Assembly: GCF_009659625.1 (NCBI RefSeq)
Contig: NZ_VOIW01000001.1
Coordinates: 1,278,990 to 1,342,989, forward strand
Direction: 5' to 3'
Source: Pseudomonas haemolytica
GTDB lineage: Bacteria > Pseudomonadota > Gammaproteobacteria > Pseudomonadales > Pseudomonadaceae
Length of the DNA: 64,000 bases
The position numbers and the translations under genes were made by a program. Below, one piece after another: positions 18,045 through 27,452 of this stretch (position 1 is its first letter; each line of letters opens with the position of its first letter). Under the pieces are notes generated by a model that did no database searches, had not been told where the DNA came from, and saw only the letters and a list, made by a program, of their open reading frames with translations.

Positions 18045-18150
18045 ACTGCTCAAGGCTCCCGCCCGATGCGCCCTATCCGGTAATCTGGCACGCTGAGCGC
18101 CACCTCACCACAAGAAAGCCCGCTTATTAGGCGTGGGCTTTTTTACCTGC
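18045..18150 (+). repeat. Decayed copy of the tRNA-Asp 3' end and its terminator
   Basis: The stretch CTCCCGCCCGATGCGCCCTA then TCCGGTAATCTGG, CACAAGAAAGCCCGCTTATT and GGGCTTTTTTACCTGCGAT follows, base by base with scattered changes, the T-arm/acceptor end of tRNA-Asp copy 2, its flank and its terminator (about 9400-9497). The tRNA body itself is missing. The AAAGCCCGC/GTGGGCTTTTTT hairpin could still work as a terminator. Confidence 0.7.
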
Positions 18151-18395
18151 GATCTGACCTTTCTGCGCTTTGCCGTTGTGCACTGCATACTCGCAATGAG
18201 CTGCGCCAGTGCGTCATGACGTGGGGGAATACCCCCATGCCCATTGGTCGATTGCGCCACTAGCCGCTTAAACGGTTATCTATAGCCACGCGAAGATTTC
18301 CAGGCGAGCTTCCGGCAGCAGGACGCTGTGGCGCCCTCTCTCTAATAATGGCCTTTAAAGGCGATAAAAATAGTCTGCAAGGGGAATGGCAATCC

Positions 18396-19979
18396 ATGAA
18401 ATATCCTTTACGTCCGTTGGTGTTCTGGCCAACGTTTCTGATTCTGCTGACGGCGGTTATCGCCAGCTACATTGACCTGAATGCATTCCTTGCGGTCAGC
18501 AAACAGCTCAACAGTGTGATCCTCAAGAACTTCTCATGGTTGTTCAGTGCCGGTTCGTTTGCCATGGTGGTGTTGACCGGTATCGTCTACCTCTCGCCCC
18601 TGGGCAAGGTGCGCATTGGTGGCGAAGACGCCCAGCCGTTGCTGAGCAAATGGCGCTGGTTCATGGTCGCGCTGTGCACCACGCTGGCGGTGGGTGTGTT
18701 GTTCTGGACCACCGCCGAGCCGCTCTATCACCTGTACGGGCCGCCCAGCAGCCTGCCGATCGAAGCGGGCAGCGCCGCGGCAAAAAGCTTCGCCCTGTCG
18801 ACGATGTTCCTGCACTGGACCATCACGCCCTACGCCATTTACCTAGTGCCTTCACTGGTATTTGCGCTGGCGTTCTATAACCGTCGCAGCCATTTTTCCA
18901 TCGGCGCCATGCTTGAGCCGCTGCTGGGCGAAGCGCGGGTCAGGCGCTATGCGGGGCTGATCGACACCCTGGCGATGTTCGCCCTGGTGGCTGGTATGGC
19001 CTCGTCCCTGGGCACGGGGGCGCTAACCTTGTCGGGCGGCCTGAGTCAATACATCGGCGGTGAAACCACGCCGTTGCGCCTGGCGATCATCATCGCGATT
19101 ATTGTGCTCACCTTTGTAGCCTCCGCGGCCAGCGGCTTACAGCGTGGGATTGTGATGCTGTCGTCGTTGAACACTTGGATCATGCTGGCCCTGGGGCTGT
19201 TCGTGCTGCTGTGCGGGCCGACCCTGTACATGTTCAGCCTGGGTGTGGAATCACTGGGCGTTTACCTCGACACTTTTTTCAGCCGTAGCCTGTTCACCGG
19301 TGCCGCCAGTGGCGATACCTGGCCGCAAAGCTGGACGGTGTTCTACTGGTCGGTGTGGTTTGCCTGGGCACCGGTGAGTGCGATGTTCCTCGGCAAGATC
19401 GGCCGTGGCTACACCGTGCGAGAGTTCATCCATATCAACATGCTGTACCCGGCATTGTTCACTGCGGTTTGGATCTGCATCTTCTCCGGCAGCAGCCTGT
19501 ACTTCGATGCCTTGGGCGATGGCAGCCTCAACCGGGTGCTGAACGAGCAGGGCGTGGAACACGTGCTGTACCAGATGTTCCAGCAATTGCCGGCCAGCGG
19601 CCTGATGATCGCGTTCCTGCTGTTCGTGGCGTTCATCTCATTTGTGACGGCGGCGGACTCCAGCACCGATGTGATCGCCAACCTTTGCAGCAAAGGCGTG
19701 ACCGCCGACTCCGACCTGGACGGCAACGCGATGTTGAAAATTGTGTGGGGCGTGATCATTGGCACGGTGTCGTGGGTGATGGTCGCCTTTGTCGGCATCG
19801 ACGGGGTAAAAATGCTCTCCAATCTCGGTGGCTTGCCCGGAATGATCCTGGTGCTGCTGGCCAGTACCTCGTTGATTTTCTGGCTGAAGAACCCGGCGCT
19901 GCTCGATGTGAAAAGCGTGCAGCCGGCCACTGAGCCCGGTCCACGTGGCGCGAGCCCCGTCGCGCAATTCGCCCGCTAA
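18396..19979 (+). CDS. BCCT-family transporter
   Basis: With the ATG at 18396 (AAGGGG upstream) the product has 527 residues; an ATG at 18348 in frame lacks a ribosome binding site. Twelve membrane segments are visible, with the family signature SWTVFYWSVWFAWAP and the segment MFLHWTITPYAIY. BCCT proteins take up betaine, choline, carnitine or related quaternary ammonium compounds. The aromatic-rich substrate region supports that, but the exact substrate is open. The next gene, a hydrolase, starts 85 bases downstream and is likely cotranscribed. Confidence 0.88.
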   Translation: MKYPLRPLVFWPTFLILLTAVIASYIDLNAFLAVSKQLNSVILKNFSWLFSAGSFAMVVLTGIVYLSPLGKVRIGGEDAQPLLSKWRWFMVALCTTLAVGVLFWTTAEPLYHLYGPPSSLPIEAGSAAAKSFALSTMFLHWTITPYAIYLVPSLVFALAFYNRRSHFSIGAMLEPLLGEARVRRYAGLIDTLAMFALVAGMASSLGTGALTLSGGLSQYIGGETTPLRLAIIIAIIVLTFVASAASGLQRGIVMLSSLNTWIMLALGLFVLLCGPTLYMFSLGVESLGVYLDTFFSRSLFTGAASGDTWPQSWTVFYWSVWFAWAPVSAMFLGKIGRGYTVREFIHINMLYPALFTAVWICIFSGSSLYFDALGDGSLNRVLNEQGVEHVLYQMFQQLPASGLMIAFLLFVAFISFVTAADSSTDVIANLCSKGVTADSDLDGNAMLKIVWGVIIGTVSWVMVAFVGIDGVKMLSNLGGLPGMILVLLASTSLIFWLKNPALLDVKSVQPATEPGPRGASPVAQFAR

Positions 19980-20064
19980 TTCATCAATTCTGTGTGTCTC
20001 CCTGCGCGCTCCCTGCCGAGCGCAGGGGAGCTGTTTGTGCGCAATAAATATTTTGGAGTTACCG

Positions 20065-22074
20065 ATGGAAATCGTCACCGAGTTTGCCTACAAGATCCGT
20101 GAAATCGAGCATTGCCTGATCCCCCTGAAGGACGGCACCCAACTGGCCGCGCGCATCTGGTTGCCCGATGTCGCAGGTGGGCAGACCTTCCCGGCGATTC
20201 TGGAATACCTGCCGTACCGCAAGCGCGACGGCACCGCGGTGCGCGATGCACTGACCCATCCGTGGATGGCGGGGCAGGGCTATGTCTGTGTGCGCGTGGA
20301 CATGCGCGGCAATGGCGAATCCCAGGGGCTGATGGCCGACGAATACCTGCCGCAGGAACAGGACGACGCCCTCGAAGTGATCGACTGGCTGTGCCGTCAG
20401 CCCTGGTGCAACGGCAAGGTCGGCATGATGGGCATCTCGTGGGGCGGCTTCAATAGTCTGCAAGTCGCGGCACGCCAGCCCGAGGCACTGAAGGCGATCA
20501 TCACCCTGTGCTCCACCGATGACCGGTTTGCCGACGACATTCACTACAAGGGCGGCAACCTGCTGATGGAGAACTTCGGCTGGGCTGCGACCATGCTCAA
20601 CTTCAGCGCCGCGGTGCCCGACCCGGTGCTGGTCGGCGACGCCTGGAAAACCCTCTGGCAGCAACGCCTGGAGGCCATGCCGCTGCTCGCCGAAACCTGG
20701 CTGAAGCACCAGACCCGCGATGACTACTGGCGTCACGGTTCGGTGTGCGAGGACTACTCGAAGATCAAGGCGGCGGTCTACGCCGTGGGAGGTTGGGGCG
20801 ATGCCTACCGCAACACAGTGTCGCGCATGATGGAGCACTTGCCGGGGCCGAAGAAAGCCATGATCGGCCCGTGGATCCACAAGTACCCGCATTTCGCCGT
20901 GCCCAATCCGGCCATCGGCTTCCTGCAAGAAGCCAAACGCTGGTGGGATCACTGGCTGAAGGGCATCGACAACGGGGTGATGGATGACGCCGCCTGCACC
21001 TTTTACCTACAGGACATTCTGCCGCCAAAGGGCAGCTATGCTGAGCGGCCAGGTATCTGGGTGCAGACGTCCGGGTGGCCGGACCCGCAGGTGCAGTGGA
21101 CCGATTTCAGCCTCGATGAGCGCGGCCTCAACCCCGGCAACCAGGCGCTGGCCGCTGCGCGTAGCATTTGCTCGCCGCTGACCACCGGCCTGCATCAGGG
21201 CGAATACTGCGCCATCTGGTTTGGTCCCGACGGGCCGACGGACCAGCGCCGCGATGACGCCCACTCGCTGTGCTTCGACTCCCAGCCGCTGACCGAAACC
21301 CTGGCGCTGTTGGGGGATGCGCGCCTCAAGCTGCGCCTGGCCAGTGACACCACCTGCGGGCAATTGGTGGCGCGCCTGAATGCGGTGGCGCCGGATGGGC
21401 AAGTCACGCAGATCAGTTACGGCGTGCTGAATCTCACGCTGCGCGAGGACTTGTCCCGCGTCACGCCGGTAGTGCCAGGCGAACCGATGGATGTGCACCT
21501 GAACCTGGACCATATCGGCATGCGCCTGCCCGCCGGGTACCGTCTGCGCGTGGCCCTGAGCACCGCCAGTTTCCCGTTGCTGTGGCCGAGCCGCGAGCTG
21601 ACCACCCTGACCTTGCTGCCGAGCCTGCAAAGCCTGCAACTGCCGGTCTTCACCGGCGAGGCAGTGGCCTGCCCATTCGAGGCACCGCAATCGGCAACCC
21701 CGGCTGCGCTGGAAGTGCTGCGTGCAGCCGCGCCGAAACGCACCTTGATCGAAGACGTGGGCAGTGGCGAAGTCTGCGTGAAGATTGAGGACGACCTGGG
21801 CGCGATGCGTTTTACCGACCATGGCTTATCCGTGGACCAGCGCTGTACCGAGCAATACCACTCGTTGCCTTGGGACCCGCTGGCGACCCGTGCCGATATT
21901 CAGTGGCATTACCGTGCCAGCCGCGATGCATGGGCCGTGGAGGTGGAAAGCAGCCTGAGCGTAAACGCCGACGCTGAGTGGTTCTACGTGGAAGCGGAAC
22001 AGACGGCCTGGGAAAATGGCCAGCTGGAGCACCGGCGGCAATGGAGCAAACGCATAGCGAGGGTCGCGCTGTGA
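20065..22074 (+). CDS. CocE/NonD-family alpha/beta hydrolase
   Basis: With the ATG at 20065 (GGAG upstream) the product has 669 residues, the usual size of CocE/NonD and X-Pro dipeptidyl-peptidase-like enzymes. The nucleophile elbow is GISWGGFNS (serine about residue 122). An aspartate in GGWGDAYRN (about 244) and a histidine in GPWIHKYPH (about 272) complete the triad. The C-terminal half is the jelly-roll domain (VHLNLDHIGMRLPAGYRLR). It should hydrolyse an ester or amide in the cytoplasm. The preceding BCCT gene suggests a quaternary-ammonium substrate; this is inference. Confidence 0.85.
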   Translation: MEIVTEFAYKIREIEHCLIPLKDGTQLAARIWLPDVAGGQTFPAILEYLPYRKRDGTAVRDALTHPWMAGQGYVCVRVDMRGNGESQGLMADEYLPQEQDDALEVIDWLCRQPWCNGKVGMMGISWGGFNSLQVAARQPEALKAIITLCSTDDRFADDIHYKGGNLLMENFGWAATMLNFSAAVPDPVLVGDAWKTLWQQRLEAMPLLAETWLKHQTRDDYWRHGSVCEDYSKIKAAVYAVGGWGDAYRNTVSRMMEHLPGPKKAMIGPWIHKYPHFAVPNPAIGFLQEAKRWWDHWLKGIDNGVMDDAACTFYLQDILPPKGSYAERPGIWVQTSGWPDPQVQWTDFSLDERGLNPGNQALAAARSICSPLTTGLHQGEYCAIWFGPDGPTDQRRDDAHSLCFDSQPLTETLALLGDARLKLRLASDTTCGQLVARLNAVAPDGQVTQISYGVLNLTLREDLSRVTPVVPGEPMDVHLNLDHIGMRLPAGYRLRVALSTASFPLLWPSRELTTLTLLPSLQSLQLPVFTGEAVACPFEAPQSATPAALEVLRAAAPKRTLIEDVGSGEVCVKIEDDLGAMRFTDHGLSVDQRCTEQYHSLPWDPLATRADIQWHYRASRDAWAVEVESSLSVNADAEWFYVEAEQTAWENGQLEHRRQWSKRIARVAL

Positions 22075-22112
22075 GTGAGCAACTGGCAGGATACTTGCCA
22101 ACGTGATCTCTG

Positions 22113-22136
22113 CGGGCCAGGACAAACCCTGGCCCG
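22113..22136 (+). terminator. Possible terminator after CocE-like gene
   Basis: CGGGCCAG and CTGGCCCG arms with a short loop, followed only by TTTC. Being just before the LysR start, it may partly separate the two transcripts. Confidence 0.5.
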
Positions 22137-22158
22137 TTTCTACCAATGGAACTGCTCA

Positions 22159-23094
22159 ATGTCGCGCCGAAACGTCGATCTTCCGCCGCTCAACTGCCTG
22201 CAGACATTCGAAGCGGCTGCCCGCCATTTAAGTTTCACCCAGGCCGCCCATGAACTGAACCTGACCCAGAGCGCAGTCAGCCGACAGGTCAAGCGCCTGG
22301 AAGAAGACCTGGCCCGCCCGCTGTTTTACCGGCTGGCGCAGGGGCTGAGCCTGACGCCAGCGGGGCTGCGCTACTTTCGCACCATCCAGCGCCTGTTGCG
22401 TGAGCTCGACCGTGAGTCCGCCGAGTTGCGCCGTCGCGGTGCCGACCGCCAGTTGACCCTGGCCAGTACGCCCACCATCAGTAGCATCTGGCTCGCTGGC
22501 CTGCTGCCGCAATTTCAGCGCGAGCACCCGGACTTGGATATCCGCATCCTGTGCAGCGAAAGCCCCAGCCATTTGGATGTGAATGAATATGACTTGGGCC
22601 TGTTCTATCACCTCGATGAGCTACCGGCGCCCCATGGCCTGGAATTGTCACCGGTGTTTGACCACGAGCAGGTGATTACCGTGTGCAGCCCTGGCTATAT
22701 CGACCGCCACGGGCCGATTCGCGACCTGCAACACTTGCTTCACGCCCACACCTTGCTGATCGTTGAGGACCATCACCACGACTGGCTGACCTGGACCGAC
22801 TGGTTCGCCGATGTCGGTGCCCAGTACCACACCCCGCGCCATGCACTGCGCACCAACAGCTATCAACTGTTGATGCAGTCGGCGGTCATGGGGCACGGCG
22901 TGGCCCTGGGCTGGAAGTGCCTGCTGGCGGGCGAACTGGCCGCCGGGCGCCTGCAAATGGCCCTGCCGCACACCATGCACAGCCGTGGCCGCCTGCACCT
23001 GATGCAACCCCCTCACCGCAACCCGCCATCGGCGGCGCGCAGTTTTCGCCAATGGTTGCTGGCCCACACCAGCAGTTTGAATGCCTCCCCTTAA
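22159..23094 (+). CDS. LysR-family transcriptional regulator (GcvA-like)
   Basis: With the ATG at 22159 the product has 311 residues. The N-terminal helix-turn-helix reads LSFTQAAHELNLTQSAVSRQ with VKRLEEDL, as in the GcvA/AmpR group, followed by a periplasmic-binding-protein-like effector domain (LTLASTPTISSIWL...). It lies between the hydrolase and the MFS gene, all on the same strand, and may control either. In-frame GTG codons upstream were rejected because they extend into the hydrolase stop region. Confidence 0.88.
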   Translation: MSRRNVDLPPLNCLQTFEAAARHLSFTQAAHELNLTQSAVSRQVKRLEEDLARPLFYRLAQGLSLTPAGLRYFRTIQRLLRELDRESAELRRRGADRQLTLASTPTISSIWLAGLLPQFQREHPDLDIRILCSESPSHLDVNEYDLGLFYHLDELPAPHGLELSPVFDHEQVITVCSPGYIDRHGPIRDLQHLLHAHTLLIVEDHHHDWLTWTDWFADVGAQYHTPRHALRTNSYQLLMQSAVMGHGVALGWKCLLAGELAAGRLQMALPHTMHSRGRLHLMQPPHRNPPSAARSFRQWLLAHTSSLNASP

Positions 23095-23109
23095 CCACCG
23101 ACTGTGCTC

Positions 23110-24390
23110 ATGAACCTGACTTTCCTGACCTTTCCTGCGCTGTACAGCGCCACCATCCTGATGCTCACCGGCAACGGGCTGTTTTTCAGTTTTATCGGCC
23201 TACGCCTGAGCAGCCAGGGCATCAGCGAGGTGTGGATCGGCGCGCTGACGGCGGCGTATTACGGCGGCATGGTCTGCGGCGCCAAGTTCGGCCACCGTAT
23301 GATTGCCGGCGTCGGGCATGTGCGCTCGTATGTGGCCTGCGCCGGGGCCGCCACCATCATTGTGTTGCTGCATGTGCTGTTCGAGCAGTTGGAGTTCTGG
23401 CTGGTGCTGCGGTTTGTGATGGGCCTGGTGATGATGAACCAATACATGGTTATCGAAAGCTGGCTGAACGAGCAGGCGGAAAACAACCAGCGCGGTGCGG
23501 TCTTTGCCGGCTACATGGTGGCGGTGTCCCTGGGCCTGATGCTGGGGCAGGGCGTGTTGATCTGGCGCCCGGAGCTGGATTTCAAACCCCTGGTGATCGT
23601 CGCGATCTGCTTTGCCGCCTGCCTGTTGCCGGTGACCATGACCCGGCGCCTGCACCCGGCCAAGCTGGTGGCAGCGCCGCTGGAAGTGGGTTTTTTCTGG
23701 CAGCGAGTACCCCAGGCGCTGACCACGGTATTTGTGACGGGCCTGATGATCGGCGCATTTTATGCGCTGGCCCCGGTATTCGCCACGCGTAACGGCCTGA
23801 GCACAGCCCAGGCAAGTACCTTTGTCGCGGTGTCGATTTTTGCCGGGCTGTGTGGCCAGTGGCCGATCGGCTGGCTGTCGGACCGCATCGACCGCTCACA
23901 GCTGATTCGTGCCTGCGCGTTGGCCTTGGGCCTGGTGGTGATTCCGCTGTGGGGGCTGGTGCAACTGCCGTATACCTTGTTGCTGGTGTTCGGCTTTCTC
24001 AGCGGTTTGCTGCTGTTCACCCTTTACCCGCTGGCGGTGGCACTGGCCAATGACAACGTCGAACAACCCCGGCGTGTGCCCTTGAGCGCCATGATGCTCG
24101 CCACTCACGGCATCGGTGCGAGCCTGGGCCCGATGCTCAGTGGCGCGCTGATGAACAGCTATGGGCATGGCGCGTTTTACATGCTGTTTTCGGCCTGTGC
24201 GCTGTTGCTGATCTGGCGTGTGCAACCCAAGAAGGTCACGGGTGAATACCGGGTCGAAGGGGCGCCGCTGCACCACGTGGCCATGCCCGAACATCCGATG
24301 GGGGGCATGGCGGTGGTGCTTGACCCGCGGGTGGACGAAATCCCCGAGGAACTGGTGATCAACACCCCGGCGCCCGATAGCAAGCCGTGA
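23110..24390 (+). CDS. MFS transporter (YcaD-like)
   Basis: The product has 426 residues and twelve membrane segments. The pattern YYGGMVCGAKFGHRMI and the glutamate-bearing NQYMVIESWLNEQA segment match the YcaD-type MFS group. A soluble C-terminal tail of about 50 residues follows the last helix. The start is ATG 23110 with no clear ribosome binding site; a GTG at 23104 is possible. It lies 15 bases after the LysR gene and is likely cotranscribed with it. Substrate unknown. Confidence 0.8.
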   Translation: MNLTFLTFPALYSATILMLTGNGLFFSFIGLRLSSQGISEVWIGALTAAYYGGMVCGAKFGHRMIAGVGHVRSYVACAGAATIIVLLHVLFEQLEFWLVLRFVMGLVMMNQYMVIESWLNEQAENNQRGAVFAGYMVAVSLGLMLGQGVLIWRPELDFKPLVIVAICFAACLLPVTMTRRLHPAKLVAAPLEVGFFWQRVPQALTTVFVTGLMIGAFYALAPVFATRNGLSTAQASTFVAVSIFAGLCGQWPIGWLSDRIDRSQLIRACALALGLVVIPLWGLVQLPYTLLLVFGFLSGLLLFTLYPLAVALANDNVEQPRRVPLSAMMLATHGIGASLGPMLSGALMNSYGHGAFYMLFSACALLLIWRVQPKKVTGEYRVEGAPLHHVAMPEHPMGGMAVVLDPRVDEIPEELVINTPAPDSKP

Positions 24391-24396
24391 TAGCTA

Positions 24397-24477
24397 CTAG
24401 GCTTTTTTCTTGCGCGACTGGCGCGTAGCCAGGTGCTCGAAGTCAAACGAGGCGGCGCCGGGCCCATGGTTACGCAT
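24397..24477 (-). CDS. 26-residue FEHLATR-type micro-ORF
   Basis: The peptide starts MRNHGPGAASFDFEHLATR and ends QSRKKKA. Its start is three bases after the stop of the catalase-related gene, which suggests coupled translation, since no separate ribosome binding site is evident. The C-terminal half shares A-x-F-x-FEHLATR-x(3,4)-KKKA with the 38-residue microprotein at 17772-17888, with silent codon differences, so the peptide rather than the DNA seems conserved. Unlike that one, it lacks a membrane helix. Function unknown. Confidence 0.5.
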   Translation of the reverse strand: MRNHGPGAASFDFEHLATRQSRKKKA

Positions 24478-24480
24478 GCT

Positions 24481-25614
24481 TTACGGGGTATTGCGGCTGT
24501 GACGGTAGTCGCTGACCGCTTCATACACCGCCTTGCGCAACCGGTTGATGCCGCCGATGGGGCGGTGTGCTTCCACACCGAACCAAGGGTTGAACGACTG
24601 GTTGTCACAGGCCAGGTTCTGCGCCGGCGTGTCGAAATCCTGGGCAGGAATCCTGACCTTGGCCACGGTTTCATACGGCGCATCGCTTTCTTTCCATTCG
24701 ATGCTGGTGTCTTCGATAGGCATGAACGTTTGCGGGTTCTGCCGCTGGATCTGCAACACGAAACACGCCGCTACACGGTCACTGGACAGTTGCTGGGTCA
24801 GGGCGCTGCGCAGGAAGTTCGGCAGGGCCTGGTTCTGTTTGGGCAGTACGTATTCCGGGCAGCTTTGCGGGTCGGGCGCGACGCGGAACTTGGCGTTGGC
24901 CGCACCGAACTTGTAGGGCGAAACTGAAAAGTACGTCGTTTGCGTCGGGCTGGCGGGGGCGGGCGCCAGGGTGGCCAGGGCGATAAACAGGTGGCGCACT
25001 TGCCAACTGCGCGGGTCGAGCTTGGGGAAGAACGCCAGGACCTTCTTGCCATCGGCCTGTGCGCCGATGTTCTGTGCGTATTCCGCGACATCGCTGACAA
25101 AGAAATTCGGGTGACTGAACATCACGAAATCCTGCTCCGTGCGCGCCTGCTGATCGGCCATCAGCTGTTTGCCGGGCACATCCAGCAACTTGATCGCCAT
25201 GCCACGGGCATCGCGGATGCTGTCGAACTGCGGGTAGGCGTTGCCGTTGGACAGCCGCATCGTCGCCTGCCAGGTCTTGCCCGGTTCGGCGAACACGCCC
25301 TGGCGCAAGGCTGGGTCGAGATCCGCCAGCACGCTGACTTCGGCTTTAACGCAACCATGGGCCTTGGCGTGGGCATCGCGCAGGTAGCGGGTGCCTTCGC
25401 GATGCTGGTCGACGATGCGTACTGCCGTCTGGATGATGCCTTGGGTCATGGCCGCTTCACCCGGCGGGATCTGCTCGTCCGGCGACACCGGGCCACTGTG
25501 TTGCCAGGCGAACCAGACAGTTGCCAGCAGCCACCCCAGCAGGCCCAGGCCCAGCAGCCACAACAGGGTTTTGCCGAGAAAGGCGCCAAGGCGCAGCCAC
25601 AGACGAGCGAGCAT
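24481..25614 (-). CDS. Membrane-anchored catalase-related haem protein (SrpA-like)
   Basis: With the ATG at 25614 (AAGGA seven bases upstream) the product has 377 residues; an ATG at 25647 overlapping the upstream stop (ATGA) is a real alternative. An N-terminal membrane helix (LLWLLGLGLLGWLLATVWF) anchors the domain outside the cytoplasm. The catalase-fold region includes RYLRDAHAKAHGC, with the distal histidine candidate, and MRLSNGNAYP. SrpA-like proteins are catalase relatives of uncertain activity. It follows the di-haem cytochrome gene without a gap and is likely cotranscribed with it. Confidence 0.75.
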   Translation of the reverse strand: MLARLWLRLGAFLGKTLLWLLGLGLLGWLLATVWFAWQHSGPVSPDEQIPPGEAAMTQGIIQTAVRIVDQHREGTRYLRDAHAKAHGCVKAEVSVLADLDPALRQGVFAEPGKTWQATMRLSNGNAYPQFDSIRDARGMAIKLLDVPGKQLMADQQARTEQDFVMFSHPNFFVSDVAEYAQNIGAQADGKKVLAFFPKLDPRSWQVRHLFIALATLAPAPASPTQTTYFSVSPYKFGAANAKFRVAPDPQSCPEYVLPKQNQALPNFLRSALTQQLSSDRVAACFVLQIQRQNPQTFMPIEDTSIEWKESDAPYETVAKVRIPAQDFDTPAQNLACDNQSFNPWFGVEAHRPIGGINRLRKAVYEAVSDYRHSRNTP

Positions 25615-25643
25615 GGAACGGTCCTTGTTTTGCGATTGGATAA

Positions 25644-27452
25644 TCATGGCAGTTGTTGCTCCTGCGGGCCGCCCAGCACCTTGAGATATTCGAGCAGCGC
25701 CCAGCGCTCCTGCGGCAGCAAGCCACGGCCGATGACGCCGTTGCCACGCGCGCCAGCACGGAATTCGTGGCCGCTGTTGTGGTTGCCGGTGACTCGGGTA
25801 TCGAACAGGAAGGCATTCTTGAACGCGGCGGTCTCAAAACCCAGGTGACGGGGGTCGTAGTTGAAGGTGCCTTTATAGAAGGTAGTACTGCGTTCGTCCT
25901 GGGGCGACAGCAACTGGTAGATCGTCGGCACCGAACCGTTGTGCAGGAACGGCGGGGTTGCCCATACGCCTGCCAGTGGCCGCGCCTTGTAGGCACGTAA
26001 TTCGCGTACGCCGATGGGCAGGCCGAACCCGTCCAGGCCCGGGCGCTCGGCTGGGGTCACGCCGGCGGCGCGGTAGGCGTGTTCTTCGACGAAGGCAGTG
26101 ACATAAGCCAGGCCTTGGGCCACGGACATTCTCTTCAGGTCCAGGGGGGCAGTGGGCGTGGGGTGCAGTTCGACATTCAGTTGGGCCAGTTCGGCCGGGT
26201 CCCATTGCAGGGCACTGAGGTCATAGCGCTGGTCGGCAATGTTGCTGGCGGTGCCGGGGTCAGTGCCAATGTAGTCCACCGGCAGCATTTTCAACTGCTG
26301 CACCGGGCGGCCATTTTCCTCGGTGACCGTGGGTATATGGCAACCAGCACAGTTTTCGGCGAAGAGTGCGCGCCCCTGGACGGCGAGGGGTTTGTCGATG
26401 GCGCCGAACAAGTCCTCCGGCCAGGTTGGCGGCTTGAGGCGTTGCAGGGTTTCTTCGATCAGGTGCAAGTCCCGTACGCGTACGCTGGACGGATAGCGAG
26501 CGTCGCCCTGGAGCGGTTGGCCGGCACTGTCGAAGAAGGCCAGGGTTGCGCCTACACCCAGGGCTTCACCGATATTGCGCGCCATGGGCTGCTGGGCCGA
26601 GCCATTCCACTGTACCCAGTCGAAAGTCCAGATATCCCACAACTGCGGGTAGTCCACTGGCGCATTGGCGACGCGATAATTGTCTGGCGAAATTGCATCG
26701 CCAAAGCTGGCGTTGGCGATGCGCCCAAAGGCGTCCGTGCGGCCGGGGCCTTCTTCGGTGGGGTAGAGGCCGCGGTGGGTGTCATTCCATGCGACTTTGA
26801 GGAACTGGTTCAGCGACTGTTTGAAGTCCTTACGCAATTGGTCATGCTGGGCATCGTACTGGTCACCCAAGACCTTGCGGGCAAAGCGCTCGAACTTCCA
26901 GGGGTTGTAATAGGTGGCGGCAAGGCTGGCAACCAGGGCCTGACCGAAACTGCCACCGCGCAAGGTGGGGACGCTGGAGGGCAGCACGTGTTGCGCCGAG
27001 CCGCCATCGATGCGCAAGGCCTGGCCTTTGAAGTGCAATTCACCAGTGTGGCAGGCTGCGCAGGTGATATCCAGGTACTGAACCTTGCTGTCGGCGTTCT
27101 GGTGCCGGGCAAAACCCACCGGCAGGTTGCCGGGGTTTTGCGTGGTGAGTACCTGCTTGGGGTCGACCAGGAAACCGAAGCGCGCCAGGTACTCGGGCGC
27201 GGTAAAGCGTTGCTCGGAGAACGGCAACTCCAGCGCAGTGAACCAGTCGTAGTGCAGGCCTTTTACCTGGGTGCCCTGGGGGGTGAAGTAGTAGGTCTGG
27301 CGGTCGGCGGCACTCCATTGGTCCTGGTAGTGCACCTGCTCCACGGGCACGTAGTCCGGCAGCTTGGGGTTGAGGGTGTAATAGAGCACCACGGCCAGCA
27401 TCAGGCTGAGCGCGATGAGTATCAGGAGTAAAACACGGGAAAAAATGCGCAA
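25644..27452 (-). CDS. Membrane-anchored di-haem cytochrome c (peroxidase-like)
   Basis: The product has 602 residues with an N-terminal signal-anchor (VLLLILIALSLMLAVVLYY). Two haem c sites are visible: CAACH near residue 136 and CAGCH near residue 370. The architecture is that of long di-haem cytochrome c peroxidase relatives. The extracytoplasmic location fits haem attachment by the cytochrome c maturation system. With the catalase-related gene it may handle peroxide or oxidise an unknown substrate at the membrane. It is the first gene of the transcript. Confidence 0.78.
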   Translation of the reverse strand: MRIFSRVLLLILIALSLMLAVVLYYTLNPKLPDYVPVEQVHYQDQWSAADRQTYYFTPQGTQVKGLHYDWFTALELPFSEQRFTAPEYLARFGFLVDPKQVLTTQNPGNLPVGFARHQNADSKVQYLDITCAACHTGELHFKGQALRIDGGSAQHVLPSSVPTLRGGSFGQALVASLAATYYNPWKFERFARKVLGDQYDAQHDQLRKDFKQSLNQFLKVAWNDTHRGLYPTEEGPGRTDAFGRIANASFGDAISPDNYRVANAPVDYPQLWDIWTFDWVQWNGSAQQPMARNIGEALGVGATLAFFDSAGQPLQGDARYPSSVRVRDLHLIEETLQRLKPPTWPEDLFGAIDKPLAVQGRALFAENCAGCHIPTVTEENGRPVQQLKMLPVDYIGTDPGTASNIADQRYDLSALQWDPAELAQLNVELHPTPTAPLDLKRMSVAQGLAYVTAFVEEHAYRAAGVTPAERPGLDGFGLPIGVRELRAYKARPLAGVWATPPFLHNGSVPTIYQLLSPQDERSTTFYKGTFNYDPRHLGFETAAFKNAFLFDTRVTGNHNSGHEFRAGARGNGVIGRGLLPQERWALLEYLKVLGGPQEQQLP

